This document shows positions 37,078 through 46,990 of a stretch of DNA of 64,000 bases, piece after piece. Both the position numbers and the translations under genes were made by a program. The notes beneath the pieces are model-generated. The model did not search any database. It was not told where the DNA came from and saw nothing but the letters and a program-made list of their open reading frames with translations. Numbering within the stretch: the first letter of the stretch is position 1; each line of letters starts with the position of its first letter. The DNA comes from Lachnospiraceae bacterium XBB2008 (GTDB taxonomy: Bacteria; Bacillota; Clostridia; Lachnospirales; Lachnospiraceae): contig FMVL01000003.1 in NCBI GenBank assembly GCA_900102235.1, positions 1 to 64,000 of the forward strand, given 5' to 3'.

Positions 37078-40000
37078 TCAGTTAGCATATATCTGATACA
37101 CAAGTGCATCGGGATTATCAACCTGTCCTCCCTGATCTGTGGGAGGGGCGTCGGAAATCACATTACCATTAGCATCGATGGTAGCCTGATAGTACAGGTC
37201 TCCTTCTTCCTGAGGTGCCTGATAATCCTCCGGTGAAGGCATGTCACCCGCAGACTCTTCAGGCATTCCGCCCTCGGCCATATCCGGAGCAGGTTCACCG
37301 CCTGCTGAAGGCATGGGATCACGGTCATATCCGGGCTTGGGTGTTCCGAATATGATATTGTCGATATATCTCGTGTAATCCTTGTCGGACTTCGTGGCTA
37401 TGATCTTGCGGGCATATTCAGGTGTCACACCATAGTTCTGTCCGAGCAGGTTCACGATGTTGTTATAACTCGTGTCGATCTGCATCTGAACATCCGAAGT
37501 ATTGTAATGATTCATCAGATAATCATAGCAACCCACGCCGCTGATCAGTGCATCAAGTGCTTCTCTGGGCATTCCTATGCTGCTGTATGTCTGGTATGCC
37601 TTTTCCCATCTGCGCATCTGCAGGATGCAGCTTGAATTATCGAATATACGCTGATCATCCTCGGAGAGTTTTCTTCCGTAGAGATCGGTATATGCCGTAT
37701 CATAATCCTGCTCGTAGTAAGCGCTGCGAGCTTCCTTCAGGTTCATATCCGCAGGAACGGCCAGTCCTATCACAAGAAGTGCCGCAAGTATCGGAACAAA
37801 TACCAGGAAGATCATTATGACTTTCTTCTTGGGCAGTTTCTTGATCGGGCCGAGAGCAGCTTCTTTTTCCGCTTTCTTGGCAGCCTTTTCTTCTTTAGCC
37901 GCTTTTGCTTTGGCTGCTTTTTCAGCCTTGGCTTTGGCTGCTTCTTCCTTCTTCCTTGCCTTCTCTTCTGCTTTGGCCTTAGCCTTGGGATCTTCTTCTT
38001 TTTCCTTCTTGCCCTTCTTGCCTTTCTTACCTTTGCCTTTACCGGCTTCCTCGGCATCGAGTTCTTCGAGCAGGGCTATATTCTCTTCTCCGGCTGCCGC
38101 AATGGGAACGCCGTCTTCGGAAACCATGGTTCCCGTAGCTTCGGTGGGTTCGTCCTCCTCCTCGGTCAGCATCTCCATCAGTCTCTTGAAGAATCCGAGT
38201 ATGCCTCCGGACGACTCTCCTTCTTCTCCATCCTCCAGATCGGCCAGATCAACTTCACCTTCGCCTTCCAGAGAAACGCGCTTGGACTTCTTGGACTTTT
38301 TAGCTTTCTTCTTTTTCTTCTTCTTTTTCTTGCCGGACTCTTCGTCCTCTTCTTCGTCGGATCCGCCGCCGGAACTGCGGTCTGCCATGGAACCGGCAAG
38401 TAAGGCATCGATATCCATCTCATCGACTGCGAATTCGCCGTCGCCTATGTCATCGCCTATCGCCTCAAGTGCTCCGATACCATCGGGATCATCTGCAACC
38501 ATCTCGTTATTATCAGACATGGACAGAAGTTCTTCTATGGCATCCAGATTATCATCGGACTCGGGAACAAAGCCTTCATCCAGGCTTGCATCACCGCCGG
38601 ATTCTACACCGGCGAGCAGATCTTCTATCTGCTGCTCACTGAGATTATCATCCGGCGCAACATCAGCCGGTATAGTGACAGGCTCTTCGGTTCCGTTGAA
38701 CAATGCCTCTATCTGCTCAGGAGAGAGCATCGCGTTCGGATCGTCCGGAATAGGTTCAACCGCGGGTGCGGATTCTTCGATCGCGGGTTCTATCTCGGGG
38801 ATATCAATTTCGGGTACAGCCTCTTCTGCTGCGGATTCAAGAGCAGGTTCTTCTACGGGTGCTGCTTCCTCTGCGGGTGCTGCTTCCTCTGCCGGCGCTG
38901 CTTCCTCAGCGGGAGCGGCACTTGCGAACATCGCTGCTATCTGATCCGGGGTAAGTTTAGCGTTAGGATCGTCGGATACAGGCGTAACTTCGATCGGTGC
39001 AGGCTCGGGAGCTTCTACTACGGGAGTAGGCTCGGGCTCGGGTGCAGGTTCTTCAACGATAGGTTCTTCTGCAGGTGCTGCTTCTTCTGCCGGGGCTGCA
39101 CTTGCGAACATTGCTGCTATCTGGTCAGGTGTAAGCTTCGCATTAGGATCGTCTGATACAGGTGTAACTTCGATCGGCGTGGGCTCAGGAACCGGTTCGG
39201 GCTCGGGAGCTTCTGCTACAGGAGTAGGCTCGGGCTCGGATGCAGGTTCTTCAACGACAGGTTCCTCTGCCGGGGCTGCTTCCTCTGCCGGGGCCGCGCT
39301 TGCGAACATTGCTGCTATCTGATCAGGTGTAAGTTTAGCATTAGGATCATCGGATACAGGTGTAACCTCGATCGGTGCAGGTTCAGGAGCCGGTTCGGGT
39401 TCGGGTTCGGGCGCAGGTTCCTCTGCCGGGGCTGCTTCCTCTGCAGGAGCGGCGCTTGCGAACATCGCTGCTATCTGGTCAGGTGTAAGCTTCGCATTCG
39501 GATCATCCGATACCGGTGTGACTTCTACTGGTGCAGGCTCGGGAGCCGGTTCGGGCTCGGGTGCAGGTTCTTCAACGGCAGGTTCCTCTGCCGGGGCTGC
39601 TTCCTCTGCGGGAGCTGCGCTGGCGAACATCGCTGCTATCTGGTCCGGGGTCAGACGAGCATTTGGATCATCTGATACTGGTGTGACTTCTACCGGTGTA
39701 GGCTCGGGAGCCGGTTCGGGCTCGGGAGCTTCTGCTACAGGAGTAGGCTCAGGTTCAGGTGCAGGTTCTTCAACAGCAGGTTCCTCTGCCGGCACTGCTT
39801 CCTCTGCGGGAGCGGCACTCGCGAACATCGCTGCTATCTGATCAGGTGTAAGCTTAGCGTTAGGATCATCCGATACAGGTGTAACCTCGATCGGTGCAGG
39901 CTCGGGAGCCGGTTCAGGCTCTGCTACGGGCTCGGGTTCGGGTGCAGGTTCTTCAACGACAGGTTCATCTGCGGAGGCTGCTTCCTCTGCAGGGGCTGCA

Positions 40001-40995
40001 CTTGCGAACATCGCTGCTATCTGGTCCGGGGTCAGACGTGCATTTGGATCATCCGATACCGGTGTTACTTCTACTGGTGCAGGCTCAGGAGCCGGTTCGG
40101 GCTCAGGAGCTTCTACTACGGGAATAGGCTCGGGCTCGGGTGCAGGTTCTTCAACGGCAGGTTCTTCTGCAGGTGCTGCTTCTTCTGCCGGTGCTGCACT
40201 TGCGAACATCGCTGCTATCTGATCCGGGGTCAGACGGGCATTTGGATCATCTGATACTGGTGTGACTTCTACTGGTGCAGGCTCAGGAGCCGGTTCGGGC
40301 TCAGGAGCTTCTGCTACAGGAGTAGGCTCGGGTTCGGGCGCAGGTTCCTCTGCCGGGGCTGCTTCCTCTGCGGGGGCTGCACTTGCGAACATCGCTGCTA
40401 TCTGATCCGGGGTCAGACGAGCATTTGGATCATCCGATACCGGTGTTACTTCTACTGGTGCAGGCTCAGGAGTCGGTTCGGGCTCAGGAGCTTCTACTAC
40501 AGGAACGGGCTCTGGAATCGGTTCGGGCTCAGGTTCGACCACAGGCTCCTCTACTACCGGAGCAGACTCGGGCTCGAACACAGGCTCTTCTACTACAGGA
40601 GTAGGTTCAACCTCAGGCTCCGGTTCCATCGCAGGTTCAGGTTCTGCCGAAACCTCAGGAATCTCTATCTCAGGCACAGCCTCAATCACGGGTTCCGGTT
40701 CCGGCTCAGGAATAGGCACAGCCTCAACCACAAGCTCAGGCTCCTCCACTACCGGAGCGGGCTCAACCACAGGCTCAGGCTCCGGCTCAGGTTCCGGAAT
40801 AGGCTCGGGTTCGGGTTCGGGCTCGGGTTCATCGAGATCCGCAAAGATACTGGGACGTCCTTCTTCAGGTACAACCCCCATAGCTTTAAGGCGATCCGCG
40901 GCGGTCATTGCGGCGCCCATAGCATTTTCTATGTCTGCATCTTTTTCGTTTGCACTTTTTAACAGGTTGTCGAGATAATTCTCGTCCACAGCCAT
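37078..40995 (-). CDS. Giant acidic repeat protein with FliM-N-like peptides and one membrane helix
   Basis: 1305 residues, no family recognised. Order: a short helix ('[19 protein letters not shown]'), a Pro-Glu stretch (about 55-180), nine near-identical units of 52-66 residues each containing 'SDDPNA(R/K)[10 protein letters not shown]' (about 180-705), then divergent copies '[13 protein letters not shown]', '[13 protein letters not shown]' and '[10 protein letters not shown]'. Polylysine (about 885-905) and a Lys/Ala/Glu helix (about 985-1048) lead to one transmembrane helix ('[20 protein letters not shown]', about 1060-1080). About 220 extracytoplasmic residues look helical and TPR-like, with a Pro/Gly-rich tail. 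The peptides resemble the FliM N-terminal motif (LSQ.EIDALL) that binds CheY. Thus a multivalent scaffold at the membrane is inferred. Confidence 0.85.
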   Translation of the reverse strand: MAVDENYLDNLLKSANEKDADIENAMGAAMTAADRLKAMGVVPEEGRPSIFADLDEPEPEPEPEPIPEPEPEPEPVVEPAPVVEEPELVVEAVPIPEPEPEPVIEAVPEIEIPEVSAEPEPAMEPEPEVEPTPVVEEPVFEPESAPVVEEPVVEPEPEPIPEPVPVVEAPEPEPTPEPAPVEVTPVSDDPNARLTPDQIAAMFASAAPAEEAAPAEEPAPEPEPTPVAEAPEPEPAPEPAPVEVTPVSDDPNARLTPDQIAAMFASAAPAEEAAPAEEPAVEEPAPEPEPIPVVEAPEPEPAPEPAPVEVTPVSDDPNARLTPDQIAAMFASAAPAEEAASADEPVVEEPAPEPEPVAEPEPAPEPAPIEVTPVSDDPNAKLTPDQIAAMFASAAPAEEAVPAEEPAVEEPAPEPEPTPVAEAPEPEPAPEPTPVEVTPVSDDPNARLTPDQIAAMFASAAPAEEAAPAEEPAVEEPAPEPEPAPEPAPVEVTPVSDDPNAKLTPDQIAAMFASAAPAEEAAPAEEPAPEPEPEPAPEPAPIEVTPVSDDPNAKLTPDQIAAMFASAAPAEEAAPAEEPVVEEPASEPEPTPVAEAPEPEPVPEPTPIEVTPVSDDPNAKLTPDQIAAMFASAAPAEEAAPAEEPIVEEPAPEPEPTPVVEAPEPAPIEVTPVSDDPNAKLTPDQIAAMFASAAPAEEAAPAEEAAPAEEAAPVEEPALESAAEEAVPEIDIPEIEPAIEESAPAVEPIPDDPNAMLSPEQIEALFNGTEEPVTIPADVAPDDNLSEQQIEDLLAGVESGGDASLDEGFVPESDDNLDAIEELLSMSDNNEMVADDPDGIGALEAIGDDIGDGEFAVDEMDIDALLAGSMADRSSGGGSDEEEDEESGKKKKKKKKKAKKSKKSKRVSLEGEGEVDLADLEDGEEGESSGGILGFFKRLMEMLTEEEDEPTEATGTMVSEDGVPIAAAGEENIALLEELDAEEAGKGKGKKGKKGKKEKEEDPKAKAKAEEKARKKEEAAKAKAEKAAKAKAAKEEKAAKKAEKEAALGPIKKLPKKKVIMIFLVFVPILAALLVIGLAVPADMNLKEARSAYYEQDYDTAYTDLYGRKLSEDDQRIFDNSSCILQMRRWEKAYQTYSSIGMPREALDALISGVGCYDYLMNHYNTSDVQMQIDTSYNNIVNLLGQNYGVTPEYARKIIATKSDKDYTRYIDNIIFGTPKPGYDRDPMPSAGGEPAPDMAEGGMPEESAGDMPSPEDYQAPQEEGDLYYQATIDANGNVISDAPPTDQGGQVDNPDALVYQIYAN
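38880..40460 (-). repeat. Nine in-frame tandem repeats inside the 1305-residue protein gene
   Basis: Copies of the block encoding '[13 protein letters not shown]' occur near 38921, 39101, 39301, 39451, 39621, 39821, 40001, 40201 and 40381. Period varies from about 155 to 200 bp, always keeping frame, because the Pro-Glu linkers differ in length. The core block is nearly identical between copies; third-base differences show the array is not freshly duplicated throughout. Confidence 0.93.
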
Positions 40996-41046
40996 AAGCC
41001 TGCTACTCCCTTACTTTGTTGTTTTTTCATGGAAACCCATCATTTT

Positions 41047-41075
41047 ATTATACAGAATAACAGGCGCATCCGTAA
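41047..41075 (-). promoter_or_regulatory. Promoter of the 1305-residue repeat-protein gene
   Basis: -10 TATAAT (41047-41052), 17-bp spacer, -35 TTACGG (41070-41075). The -35 lies within the hairpin of the preceding gene's terminator, so readthrough and initiation may compete. Confidence 0.55.
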
Positions 41076-41085
41076 AGGGTGCGCC
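41063..41085 (-). terminator. Terminator-like hairpin after the 88-residue protein gene
   Basis: 9-bp stem GGCGCATCC (41063-41071) with GGGTGCGCC (41077-41085), one non-Watson-Crick pair, 5-base loop. The T-tract read leftward is poor (TGTTATTCTG). Confidence 0.6.
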
Positions 41086-41090
41086 CGATA

Positions 41091-41357
41091 TTATGTAAAG
41101 TTAAATGTCATTTGAGTAAAATCAGAATCCGATATATCCGGTTCGTCAGTCACCACCGGCTTCGGTGCTTTTCCTTTGGGATACCCTTTGGTTCCCCAGC
41201 TTCCGCCGAATCCCAGGCTCTCCAGATCCTTCTTTATAGCCGCTATGGATTCCTCCAGATTAGCGGACACTCCGGTAAACATCAGCACTCCGCTCTCATC
41301 AGATACGGTATAGCCTCTGTTTTCCATCTCCTTGATAATCTTCTCTGTTTCCATCAT
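41091..41357 (-). CDS. Small soluble protein of unknown function, 88 residues
   Basis: An alpha-beta protein with 'KEMENRGYTVSDESGVLMFT' and 'ANLEESIAAIKKDLESLGFG', ending in a Gly/Lys/Pro-rich loop and an acidic tail 'DEPDISDSDFTQMTFNF'. No family recognised. It begins in the ATGA that ends the EAL-domain gene, with AGGAG five bases upstream, so it is coupled to c-di-GMP hydrolysis at least in expression. Confidence 0.8.
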   Translation of the reverse strand: MMETEKIIKEMENRGYTVSDESGVLMFTGVSANLEESIAAIKKDLESLGFGGSWGTKGYPKGKAPKPVVTDEPDISDSDFTQMTFNFT

Positions 41358-43285
41358 TCCACTCCTGCTTCAGTCTTTTTTTGAAGATATTCTTTCAACT
41401 GTTCTATCGGAATAGGCTTCGAATACTTATATCCCTGCAGATAATTGGCACTCATGTCAATGCAGCGAGTCTCATCAGCCTCGTTCTCAACCCCTTCATA
41501 CAGAACATCATAATCCATATCGGCAAACATCTTGGCAAGATGCGCCATCATACTCTTAAGTTTATCGTCACCGGCAGCACCGATGACCAGTGATCTGTCA
41601 AACTTGATGATATCGAACGGGATCTCCATGATCCTCTCAAAGTTGGAATATCCGGTCCCGAAATCATCCAGATAAAACTTGATGCCGCTGCCTTTCAGAT
41701 CGTTGACTCTCTTCTTAATGAGTTTGAAGTCCTTCTCACTCTGTGTCTCGGTGATCTCTATCGCGATGCTGTCATACGAAATGCCGCTCTCTCGGATTAT
41801 CTTCTGCACAATCGCACAGAAATCATTTTCCCTCAGATCAAGTACCGAGAAATTAACGGATATGCGCTTGATGATATAGCCTTCATCCATAATCTTCCGG
41901 ATCTGTGCGCATGTCTTGGACAGAATGATCTTGGTCAGTATCTGGATATCGTTATTCTGCTCTGCCACAGGAATGAACTTATCCGGATAGACTATGCCCA
42001 GTTCCGGAAGGTCGAGCCTCATCAGAGCCTCCGCAGTATCGTAGCATCCGGTATGAATGTTATAAACCGGCTGACAGAAAACAAGCACTCTCTCATCTTT
42101 CAGATTTCTTTTGTTAGCTATATCTGCCAGTTGATCCCTGATGAAGACAGTATCCAGATACTCTTTTATATCCCTTACCTCGACACGTCTGATACTGTTT
42201 TCGGGCATGCGGGAATGAATGTAGCGGATGAGCCCCTCATAATCGTTATTCTGGCTTACTTTGTCCCATGTTTCCATGATCACGATCTTATAATTCCTGT
42301 TATAGATCGGATATACCTTGTTGAACTCATCGATCATTTTGTTACACAGGTACTGATAATCAGGATTCCGCTGGATGTCTACAACAAGGACTATATGACC
42401 GCTCGTAAGTTTGAACAGTGTGGCGCCCCTGAAGAAATAAACCACGAAGTATCGGATCGAACTTGCAATCTCAGGCGGAAAAACTCCATCCCCCTTATCA
42501 AAATCAGGAAGGTACAGACTCATCAAGAGCAAATCTCTGCCCTTCTCATAGGATGTCCTGATCTTATCGAGAAAAGCATCTTTTCCGAGTGCTCCGCTCT
42601 CAATATCATAGGGGTTTGAATGAACCAGATAGAGGATCGCATAAATAGGGAAAATAAAAGTAGCCGTGGTAAATGACGACTGCGAATGTATCTGCTGGAT
42701 GATTATCAGCCATAGCGATATTCCGACTGTAGCCAGAACTCCGATGAGGATCGGCCTGAATATCCGGTCACGATACTGATAAACCAGATACATAATGATC
42801 GCCAGGAAGCATACATATCCGACAAAGAAAACAGGGAAAACAGAACGGGCACTTCCTGCTTCATCAATATAAAACCCGAACCGAAAGACTGTCCCGAGTA
42901 TCTCAAACAAACCGATCAGAATAAACAGCGCAGCCGAGATCAGCACATATTTCTTATTTTCTCTGTACTCAAGATGTAATGGTTCTTTCAGATAGATCAC
43001 ATACATCCAGAGATTCCCGGCCAGACACATATGAAATACGATCCTGAAGATATAGATCAGGATATTCGGGTATTTCCCCATGCCATTCATGAATAAGTGG
43101 AAAAAGATATCGGAAAGCGAAGCAATGATCACCATAACGATCATCGCTCTCAAATATATGAAGTTCTTGGTACGTTTGATATAGGCAGTATGTATCAGGA
43201 CAATGAATAATATACACATTGCCAGGACCAGGATATCACCTGTAGCTGTATAATTTGCGTAATATGAAGTGACCTGATCGTTCAT
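41354..43285 (-). CDS. Membrane-bound EAL-domain c-di-GMP phosphodiesterase
   Basis: 643 residues. About eight transmembrane helices fill residues 15-225. A degenerate GGDEF-like domain follows (about 240-370; no GGDEF signature). The EAL domain occupies about 390-640 and all usual residues are present: E-A-L in 'DTAEALMRLD', Asn in 'RISVNFSVLDL', Glu in 'AIEITETQS', 'FYLDDFGTGYSN', Lys in 'DIIKFDRSLV', Glu in 'LYEGVENEAD', and Gln in 'YLQGYKYSKPI'. It should hydrolyse c-di-GMP to pGpG at the inner membrane. The membrane part may sense a ligand. Confidence 0.92.
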   Translation of the reverse strand: MNDQVTSYYANYTATGDILVLAMCILFIVLIHTAYIKRTKNFIYLRAMIVMVIIASLSDIFFHLFMNGMGKYPNILIYIFRIVFHMCLAGNLWMYVIYLKEPLHLEYRENKKYVLISAALFILIGLFEILGTVFRFGFYIDEAGSARSVFPVFFVGYVCFLAIIMYLVYQYRDRIFRPILIGVLATVGISLWLIIIQQIHSQSSFTTATFIFPIYAILYLVHSNPYDIESGALGKDAFLDKIRTSYEKGRDLLLMSLYLPDFDKGDGVFPPEIASSIRYFVVYFFRGATLFKLTSGHIVLVVDIQRNPDYQYLCNKMIDEFNKVYPIYNRNYKIVIMETWDKVSQNNDYEGLIRYIHSRMPENSIRRVEVRDIKEYLDTVFIRDQLADIANKRNLKDERVLVFCQPVYNIHTGCYDTAEALMRLDLPELGIVYPDKFIPVAEQNNDIQILTKIILSKTCAQIRKIMDEGYIIKRISVNFSVLDLRENDFCAIVQKIIRESGISYDSIAIEITETQSEKDFKLIKKRVNDLKGSGIKFYLDDFGTGYSNFERIMEIPFDIIKFDRSLVIGAAGDDKLKSMMAHLAKMFADMDYDVLYEGVENEADETRCIDMSANYLQGYKYSKPIPIEQLKEYLQKKTEAGVE

Positions 43286-43315
43286 CTCAAACTCGAATCA
43301 CATCGAAAATAATAA

Positions 43316-43342
43316 GGGGCATGATGACATTCATCATACCCC
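43316..43342 (-). terminator. Rho-independent terminator of cheV
   Basis: 11-bp stem GGGGCATGATG (43316-43326) with CATCATACCCC (43332-43342), one mismatch, 5-base loop, followed leftward by TTATTATTTT. Confidence 0.82.
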
Positions 43343-43385
43343 CTTTGTCTACTCATGAAATACTGTGCTTATACCCTTAACGTCA

Positions 43386-44291
43386 TCAGTCATTCTTATT
43401 AAGTACCAGGGAATCCACTGTCTTAACCAGATTACCGATCTCAGGTTTTGATAACTGTGCATCGGCGCCGAGTGATTCACCTTTACGTCTCATCTCTGTG
43501 TTAACCAGTGACGAGAAGATGACTACAGGTATATGTTTGGTCCTCTCATCATCCTTAATGAGCTTGGTCAGGCGATGTCCGTCCATAAGAGGCATCTCGA
43601 TATCGGTGATAACACATTTGATGTTTTCATCAACCGTTCCCTCGTCTCTGTAATGCTCGATGATGTCATATGCTTCCTGACCGTTCTCGGTATGAGTAAG
43701 GTTCTCATAGCCTGCCTGCTTAAGAGAATCCACGATCAGCTTATTAAGAAGAGGTGAGTCCTCTGCGATAAGGATCGGGATATCGTTACGTGTACGTACA
43801 CCGAGTTCTGCAAGATCAGCCATCTTAAGACCGGTTTCGGGATTGATATCGGATACGATCTTCTCAAAGTCGAGAATGATGATCAGTCTTCCGTCGATCT
43901 TGATGATACCGGTGGAAACGCCGTCTTCCGAAGTGGATACGGTGGTTCCGGGCTTGATGATCTCTGTCCAGGATACTCTGTGGATACCGAGAACCGCATC
44001 AACATGGAATGCTATATCCAGTTTGTTGAAGTTCGTGATGATAAAGAGTCCGCCCGCATCGGATGTACCGCGCTGAAGACAGTTCTTCAGGTCGATCGCA
44101 GTGATCATCGTATCTCTCGGCATGAATATACCTTCGATACTCGGATGTGAGTTGGGCACAGGAGTTACCTCCTGATAATTGATGATCTCTCTGATCTTCG
44201 CTACGTTGATACCGTATGCGTTGCCATCGAGCGTAAACTCAAGCACTTCCAGTTCATTTGTACCATTTTCCAGCAGTATATTTGTATCCAT
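43386..44291 (-). CDS. cheV: Chemotaxis coupling protein CheV
   Basis: A CheW domain (residues 10-155, 'EVLEFTLDGNAYGINVAKIR', 'DLKNCLQRGTSD', 'GRLIIILDFEKIVSDI') fused to a receiver domain (about 172-300). The receiver has 'ILIAEDSPLL', the phospho-acceptor in 'CVITDIEMPLMDG', 'VVIFSSLV' and 'QLSKPEI'. CheV couples chemoreceptors to CheA and tunes adaptation when phosphorylated. It is a lone chemotaxis gene with its own promoter and terminator. 301 residues, typical. Confidence 0.95.
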   Translation of the reverse strand: MDTNILLENGTNELEVLEFTLDGNAYGINVAKIREIINYQEVTPVPNSHPSIEGIFMPRDTMITAIDLKNCLQRGTSDAGGLFIITNFNKLDIAFHVDAVLGIHRVSWTEIIKPGTTVSTSEDGVSTGIIKIDGRLIIILDFEKIVSDINPETGLKMADLAELGVRTRNDIPILIAEDSPLLNKLIVDSLKQAGYENLTHTENGQEAYDIIEHYRDEGTVDENIKCVITDIEMPLMDGHRLTKLIKDDERTKHIPVVIFSSLVNTEMRRKGESLGADAQLSKPEIGNLVKTVDSLVLNKND

Positions 44292-44353
44292 TTAGTGTAC
44301 CTCACTATTAAAATTATACAAATAATTGGAGAACAACCCACCAATTAATGTAA

Positions 44354-44382
44354 ATTATACCATAATCACTCAAATATGCAAA
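44354..44382 (-). promoter_or_regulatory. Promoter of cheV
   Basis: -35 TTTGCA (44377-44382), 17-bp spacer, -10 TATAAT (44354-44359). A second TATAAT at 44313-44318 has no -35 partner. Confidence 0.6.
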
Positions 44383-44408
44383 ACGATATTTAATAATCGG
44401 AAAAATAT

Positions 44409-45188
44409 CTACTGAAGGGACATCACGTCAGAAAACCCGTCCCCGCGTACAGTAAAATCGATGGTCTGAATATTCGCCCCCTCCGCCTCGGATATCTCGC
44501 AGATGGCTACTATATCCTCGGTCTGTCCGGAGCCCAGGGTTCCGACATAGGATAAAATGTCGTTTTCGAGAAGTGTGGTCATAACGAACTTATTCTTCCC
44601 GCCGTTTAATGAAACTCTGTACCTTAAGTTCAACGTATTAAGGTTCACATCCATATCCGATGCAGAGTTATTGGTCAGGTTGAAATGTATGACCAGAAGT
44701 TTATTGCCGTCCGTAGCATCGACCGTAAAATACGGATTGACATCATTTCCTTCCGGATAACTGTCAACTACCTCATACACTCCGGAATAATCAAATGAAA
44801 CGCCCAGATCCGCCAGGAAATTGGAAAATCCGGCATGCTGTCCGCCGGTAGTCTGCCCCGTTGTTACATCGGTTACAGACACATCCTCGGATGTGACATC
44901 CGGCACATTATCCACAGCGATATCAGAAGTTGTCTCGGTCTCAGGTGTAGTCTCAACCAAAACCGCATTGGGATCGTTCGGATCGACATAAGCTATCGAT
45001 ACCACACTGCCCTCGGGAAGAAGCCTGCTGGGCGTGTTTGAATCGTACTTAAGCAGAAGCGCTGCGGAATACTCCGTTATCATCTCCTGCTGTGAGGGAG
45101 TAAGTTCCGGTATCTCGTCTCCGCATCCGCAGAGCATGACAGTACAAAGTGCGGTAAGGATAAGAACTGTTATTCTTTTATCTCGCAT
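44409..45188 (-). CDS. Lipoprotein of unknown function with a beta-sandwich-like domain
   Basis: 259 residues. Signal peptide with lipobox 'MLCGCGDE', an Asp/Thr-rich linker of about 60 residues, then a domain from about residue 130 with 'YFTVDATDGNKLLVIHFNLT' and 'NTLNLRYRVSLNGG', which looks like the immunoglobulin-like fold of exported DUF4352-type lipoproteins. ATG 45188 is preferred over the upstream TTG at 45197. The start lies inside the last codons of the kinase gene (11-base overlap), so the two are coupled and the lipoprotein may act with the sensor (inference). Confidence 0.82.
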   Translation of the reverse strand: MRDKRITVLILTALCTVMLCGCGDEIPELTPSQQEMITEYSAALLLKYDSNTPSRLLPEGSVVSIAYVDPNDPNAVLVETTPETETTSDIAVDNVPDVTSEDVSVTDVTTGQTTGGQHAGFSNFLADLGVSFDYSGVYEVVDSYPEGNDVNPYFTVDATDGNKLLVIHFNLTNNSASDMDVNLNTLNLRYRVSLNGGKNKFVMTTLLENDILSYVGTLGSGQTEDIVAICEISEAEGANIQTIDFTVRGDGFSDVMSLQ

Positions 45189-46668
45189 CAAGTTCAAAAT
45201 AGAATTCCACTCCGTTGTTGTAATTGATCACACCGTATGCCTGGTTGATCGAGTCCTGTATGGCCCTGACGATAGAGAGACCTACGCCACTTCCACCATA
45301 CTCTCTTGTACGGGCTTTGTCCACTTTATAGAATTTCTCCCATATGTGGTCTATAGCATCCTCGGGGATCGGAGCACCGGTGTTGAACACCGAGATCCTT
45401 ACTTTTTCTCCCAAACGCCTGATATTTATGTCTATTTTACGCTCTCCGTCAAGGTGATTCAATGCATTGGTGAAATAATTGTTGAAAACCTCCTCGGCCT
45501 TAAACACATCTCCCCAGACCTCTACGGGCTTGTAATCGTCCATGTGGACATGTGCTTCGTGCTGTCTGATCAGTATATCCGCCGCTGCCAGATATCCGCG
45601 GATAACTTCGACTATATCGAACCTCTCCATGTTGACGGTATCCTGTCCGAATTCGAGCTGGTTCAAAGTAAGGAGCTTCTGAACGATATTGTTCATCTTG
45701 CCGGCTTCATCGACTATCACGTCACAATAATAATCTCTGCTCTCGGGATCGTCGTTCACACAATCCTTCAGACCTTCCGCATACCCCTGAATGAGAGCGA
45801 TGGGAGTCTTCAGCTCATGCGACACATTTGACAGGAATTCCTTACGCATATCATCTATGCGCGTCTTATTGGCTATATCCCTCTCCAGCTCGTTATTGGC
45901 GGTCTTAAGCTCCGATATGGTAGTTTCAAGCGTTTCCGACAGTTCATTGATATTCTGCCCCAGAACACCGATCTCATTATGGGCAGAGCCCTCATACTTG
46001 GCATCAAAATCAAGCTGTTTCATCCTCTCCGAGATCGCCGACAGCGACCTGATCGGCTTCGATATCAGCCTGGATGCCCAGATCCCGATGAAGATGCTGA
46101 CCAGACCTGCGGCTATACCTATATATATCAGAAAACGATTGGATATCGCCACGCTGTCAGCTATGGATTCCATGGCACTCCTCATTATGAACAGACTGCC
46201 GTTATCCATAAGTCCCCACATCTCGACATACTGATCCTCTGTCACCACATCGGTCTTTATCTGAATCACATACCTGTCGTTCTCCTCTAGGAGTCTGTCA
46301 TCCCCGACCATTCCGGGATTTCCGAAGAGATTGCTGATAAGCTGTCTCTGCAGGAAGTCAGGATCGTTTACGGAAGTGATGACCGTGCCCATGGATTCAT
46401 CCACGACGACCATGCTTATATTGTAGGTATCGCTGATCCTCTGCACGGTGAGCGAGACTTCTTCGGTATCGGATTCCTCGTTGATCAGCGAGTTGACCGT
46501 CTGATATGCTTTGCGGAGCACACCGACTTTATTTTTGACATAATAATCTTCAAGGAAAGTGGAATTGACCAATATGCAGGTTGCGACCACCAGGACTATA
46601 AGTCCCAGACAAGTCAGTGTGATCTGCATATTGATAGAAAACTTTACTTTAGAGTTTGACTGATTCAT
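45178..46668 (-). CDS. Sensor histidine kinase (no adjacent response regulator)
   Basis: 496 residues: transmembrane helix near 13-33, extracellular sensor (about 34-165), second helix near 168-190, HAMP, coiled coil, HisKA with 'FLSNVSHELKTPIALIQGYA' (phospho-His), and HATPase with 'NYFTNALNHLD', 'NTGAPIPED' and 'YGGSGVGLSIV'. The layout is that of PhoR/WalK-type class I kinases whose partners are OmpR-type regulators. None is encoded next to it; the preceding genes are a 113-residue protein and an insertion cassette. The partner must be elsewhere. Confidence 0.93.
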   Translation of the reverse strand: MNQSNSKVKFSINMQITLTCLGLIVLVVATCILVNSTFLEDYYVKNKVGVLRKAYQTVNSLINEESDTEEVSLTVQRISDTYNISMVVVDESMGTVITSVNDPDFLQRQLISNLFGNPGMVGDDRLLEENDRYVIQIKTDVVTEDQYVEMWGLMDNGSLFIMRSAMESIADSVAISNRFLIYIGIAAGLVSIFIGIWASRLISKPIRSLSAISERMKQLDFDAKYEGSAHNEIGVLGQNINELSETLETTISELKTANNELERDIANKTRIDDMRKEFLSNVSHELKTPIALIQGYAEGLKDCVNDDPESRDYYCDVIVDEAGKMNNIVQKLLTLNQLEFGQDTVNMERFDIVEVIRGYLAAADILIRQHEAHVHMDDYKPVEVWGDVFKAEEVFNNYFTNALNHLDGERKIDINIRRLGEKVRISVFNTGAPIPEDAIDHIWEKFYKVDKARTREYGGSGVGLSIVRAIQDSINQAYGVINYNNGVEFYFELDAR

Positions 46669-46990
46669 GTGACATCCTGACTCTGTGAGAGCTGATCAGT
46701 CCGGCCTTCTCCAGCGCATCCAGCGCCGCCTCCTGCTCGCTCGTCATACTGTCAACATATATCTGATTCTCATAATCAACGATAACACACTTAAGCTGCG
46801 CTGCCAGATACAACAGCGGGCTCACATCCTTGGGTATCTTAGAGAGTATGTCATGTTCGTTGCTCAGTGACACGAGCGTCTGCAGATGCCCGAGGCTTGA
46901 ATCGAATATATTGCCATCAGCCCTGATGACTGCCGGACAGTAGTCCGATAGTTCGGGCGAATAGTACTTGATAAAGCTATCAGCCAGCAT
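46649..46990 (-). CDS. Hypothetical protein, 113 residues, cotranscribed with scpB and kinase
   Basis: Family not recognised. Helical, with 'SEQQAALDAL'-like ending 'MTSEQEAALDALEKAGLIS' and a preceding 'LYLAAQLKCVIVDYENQ'. It is not a receiver domain. It overlaps the kinase gene by 20 bases. Before the insertion at 47000-47512 its ATG would have stood five bases after the scpB stop. Now the outermost bases of the insertion (AAAAGGGA, read leftward) supply a ribosome-site-like sequence eight bases before the ATG. Confidence 0.75.
   Translation of the reverse strand: MLADSFIKYYSPELSDYCPAVIRADGNIFDSSLGHLQTLVSLSNEHDILSKIPKDVSPLLYLAAQLKCVIVDYENQIYVDSMTSEQEAALDALEKAGLISSHRVRMSHESVKL

Noticed and set aside
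37817-38944. Long open frame rightward (375 codons), Ser/Ala-rich
   Set aside because: It is the antisense of the Lys/Glu/Ala-rich part of the 1305-residue protein gene; its composition is the mirror of that bias and it has no ribosome site.
38880-40460. Regularly spaced repeats that could suggest a CRISPR array
   Set aside because: The repeats keep reading frame, code for a peptide motif, and have variable 155-200 bp period with related rather than unique spacers.
46649-46990. The 113-residue protein as the missing response regulator of the kinase
   Set aside because: It has none of the receiver residues and is too short for a regulator with an output domain.
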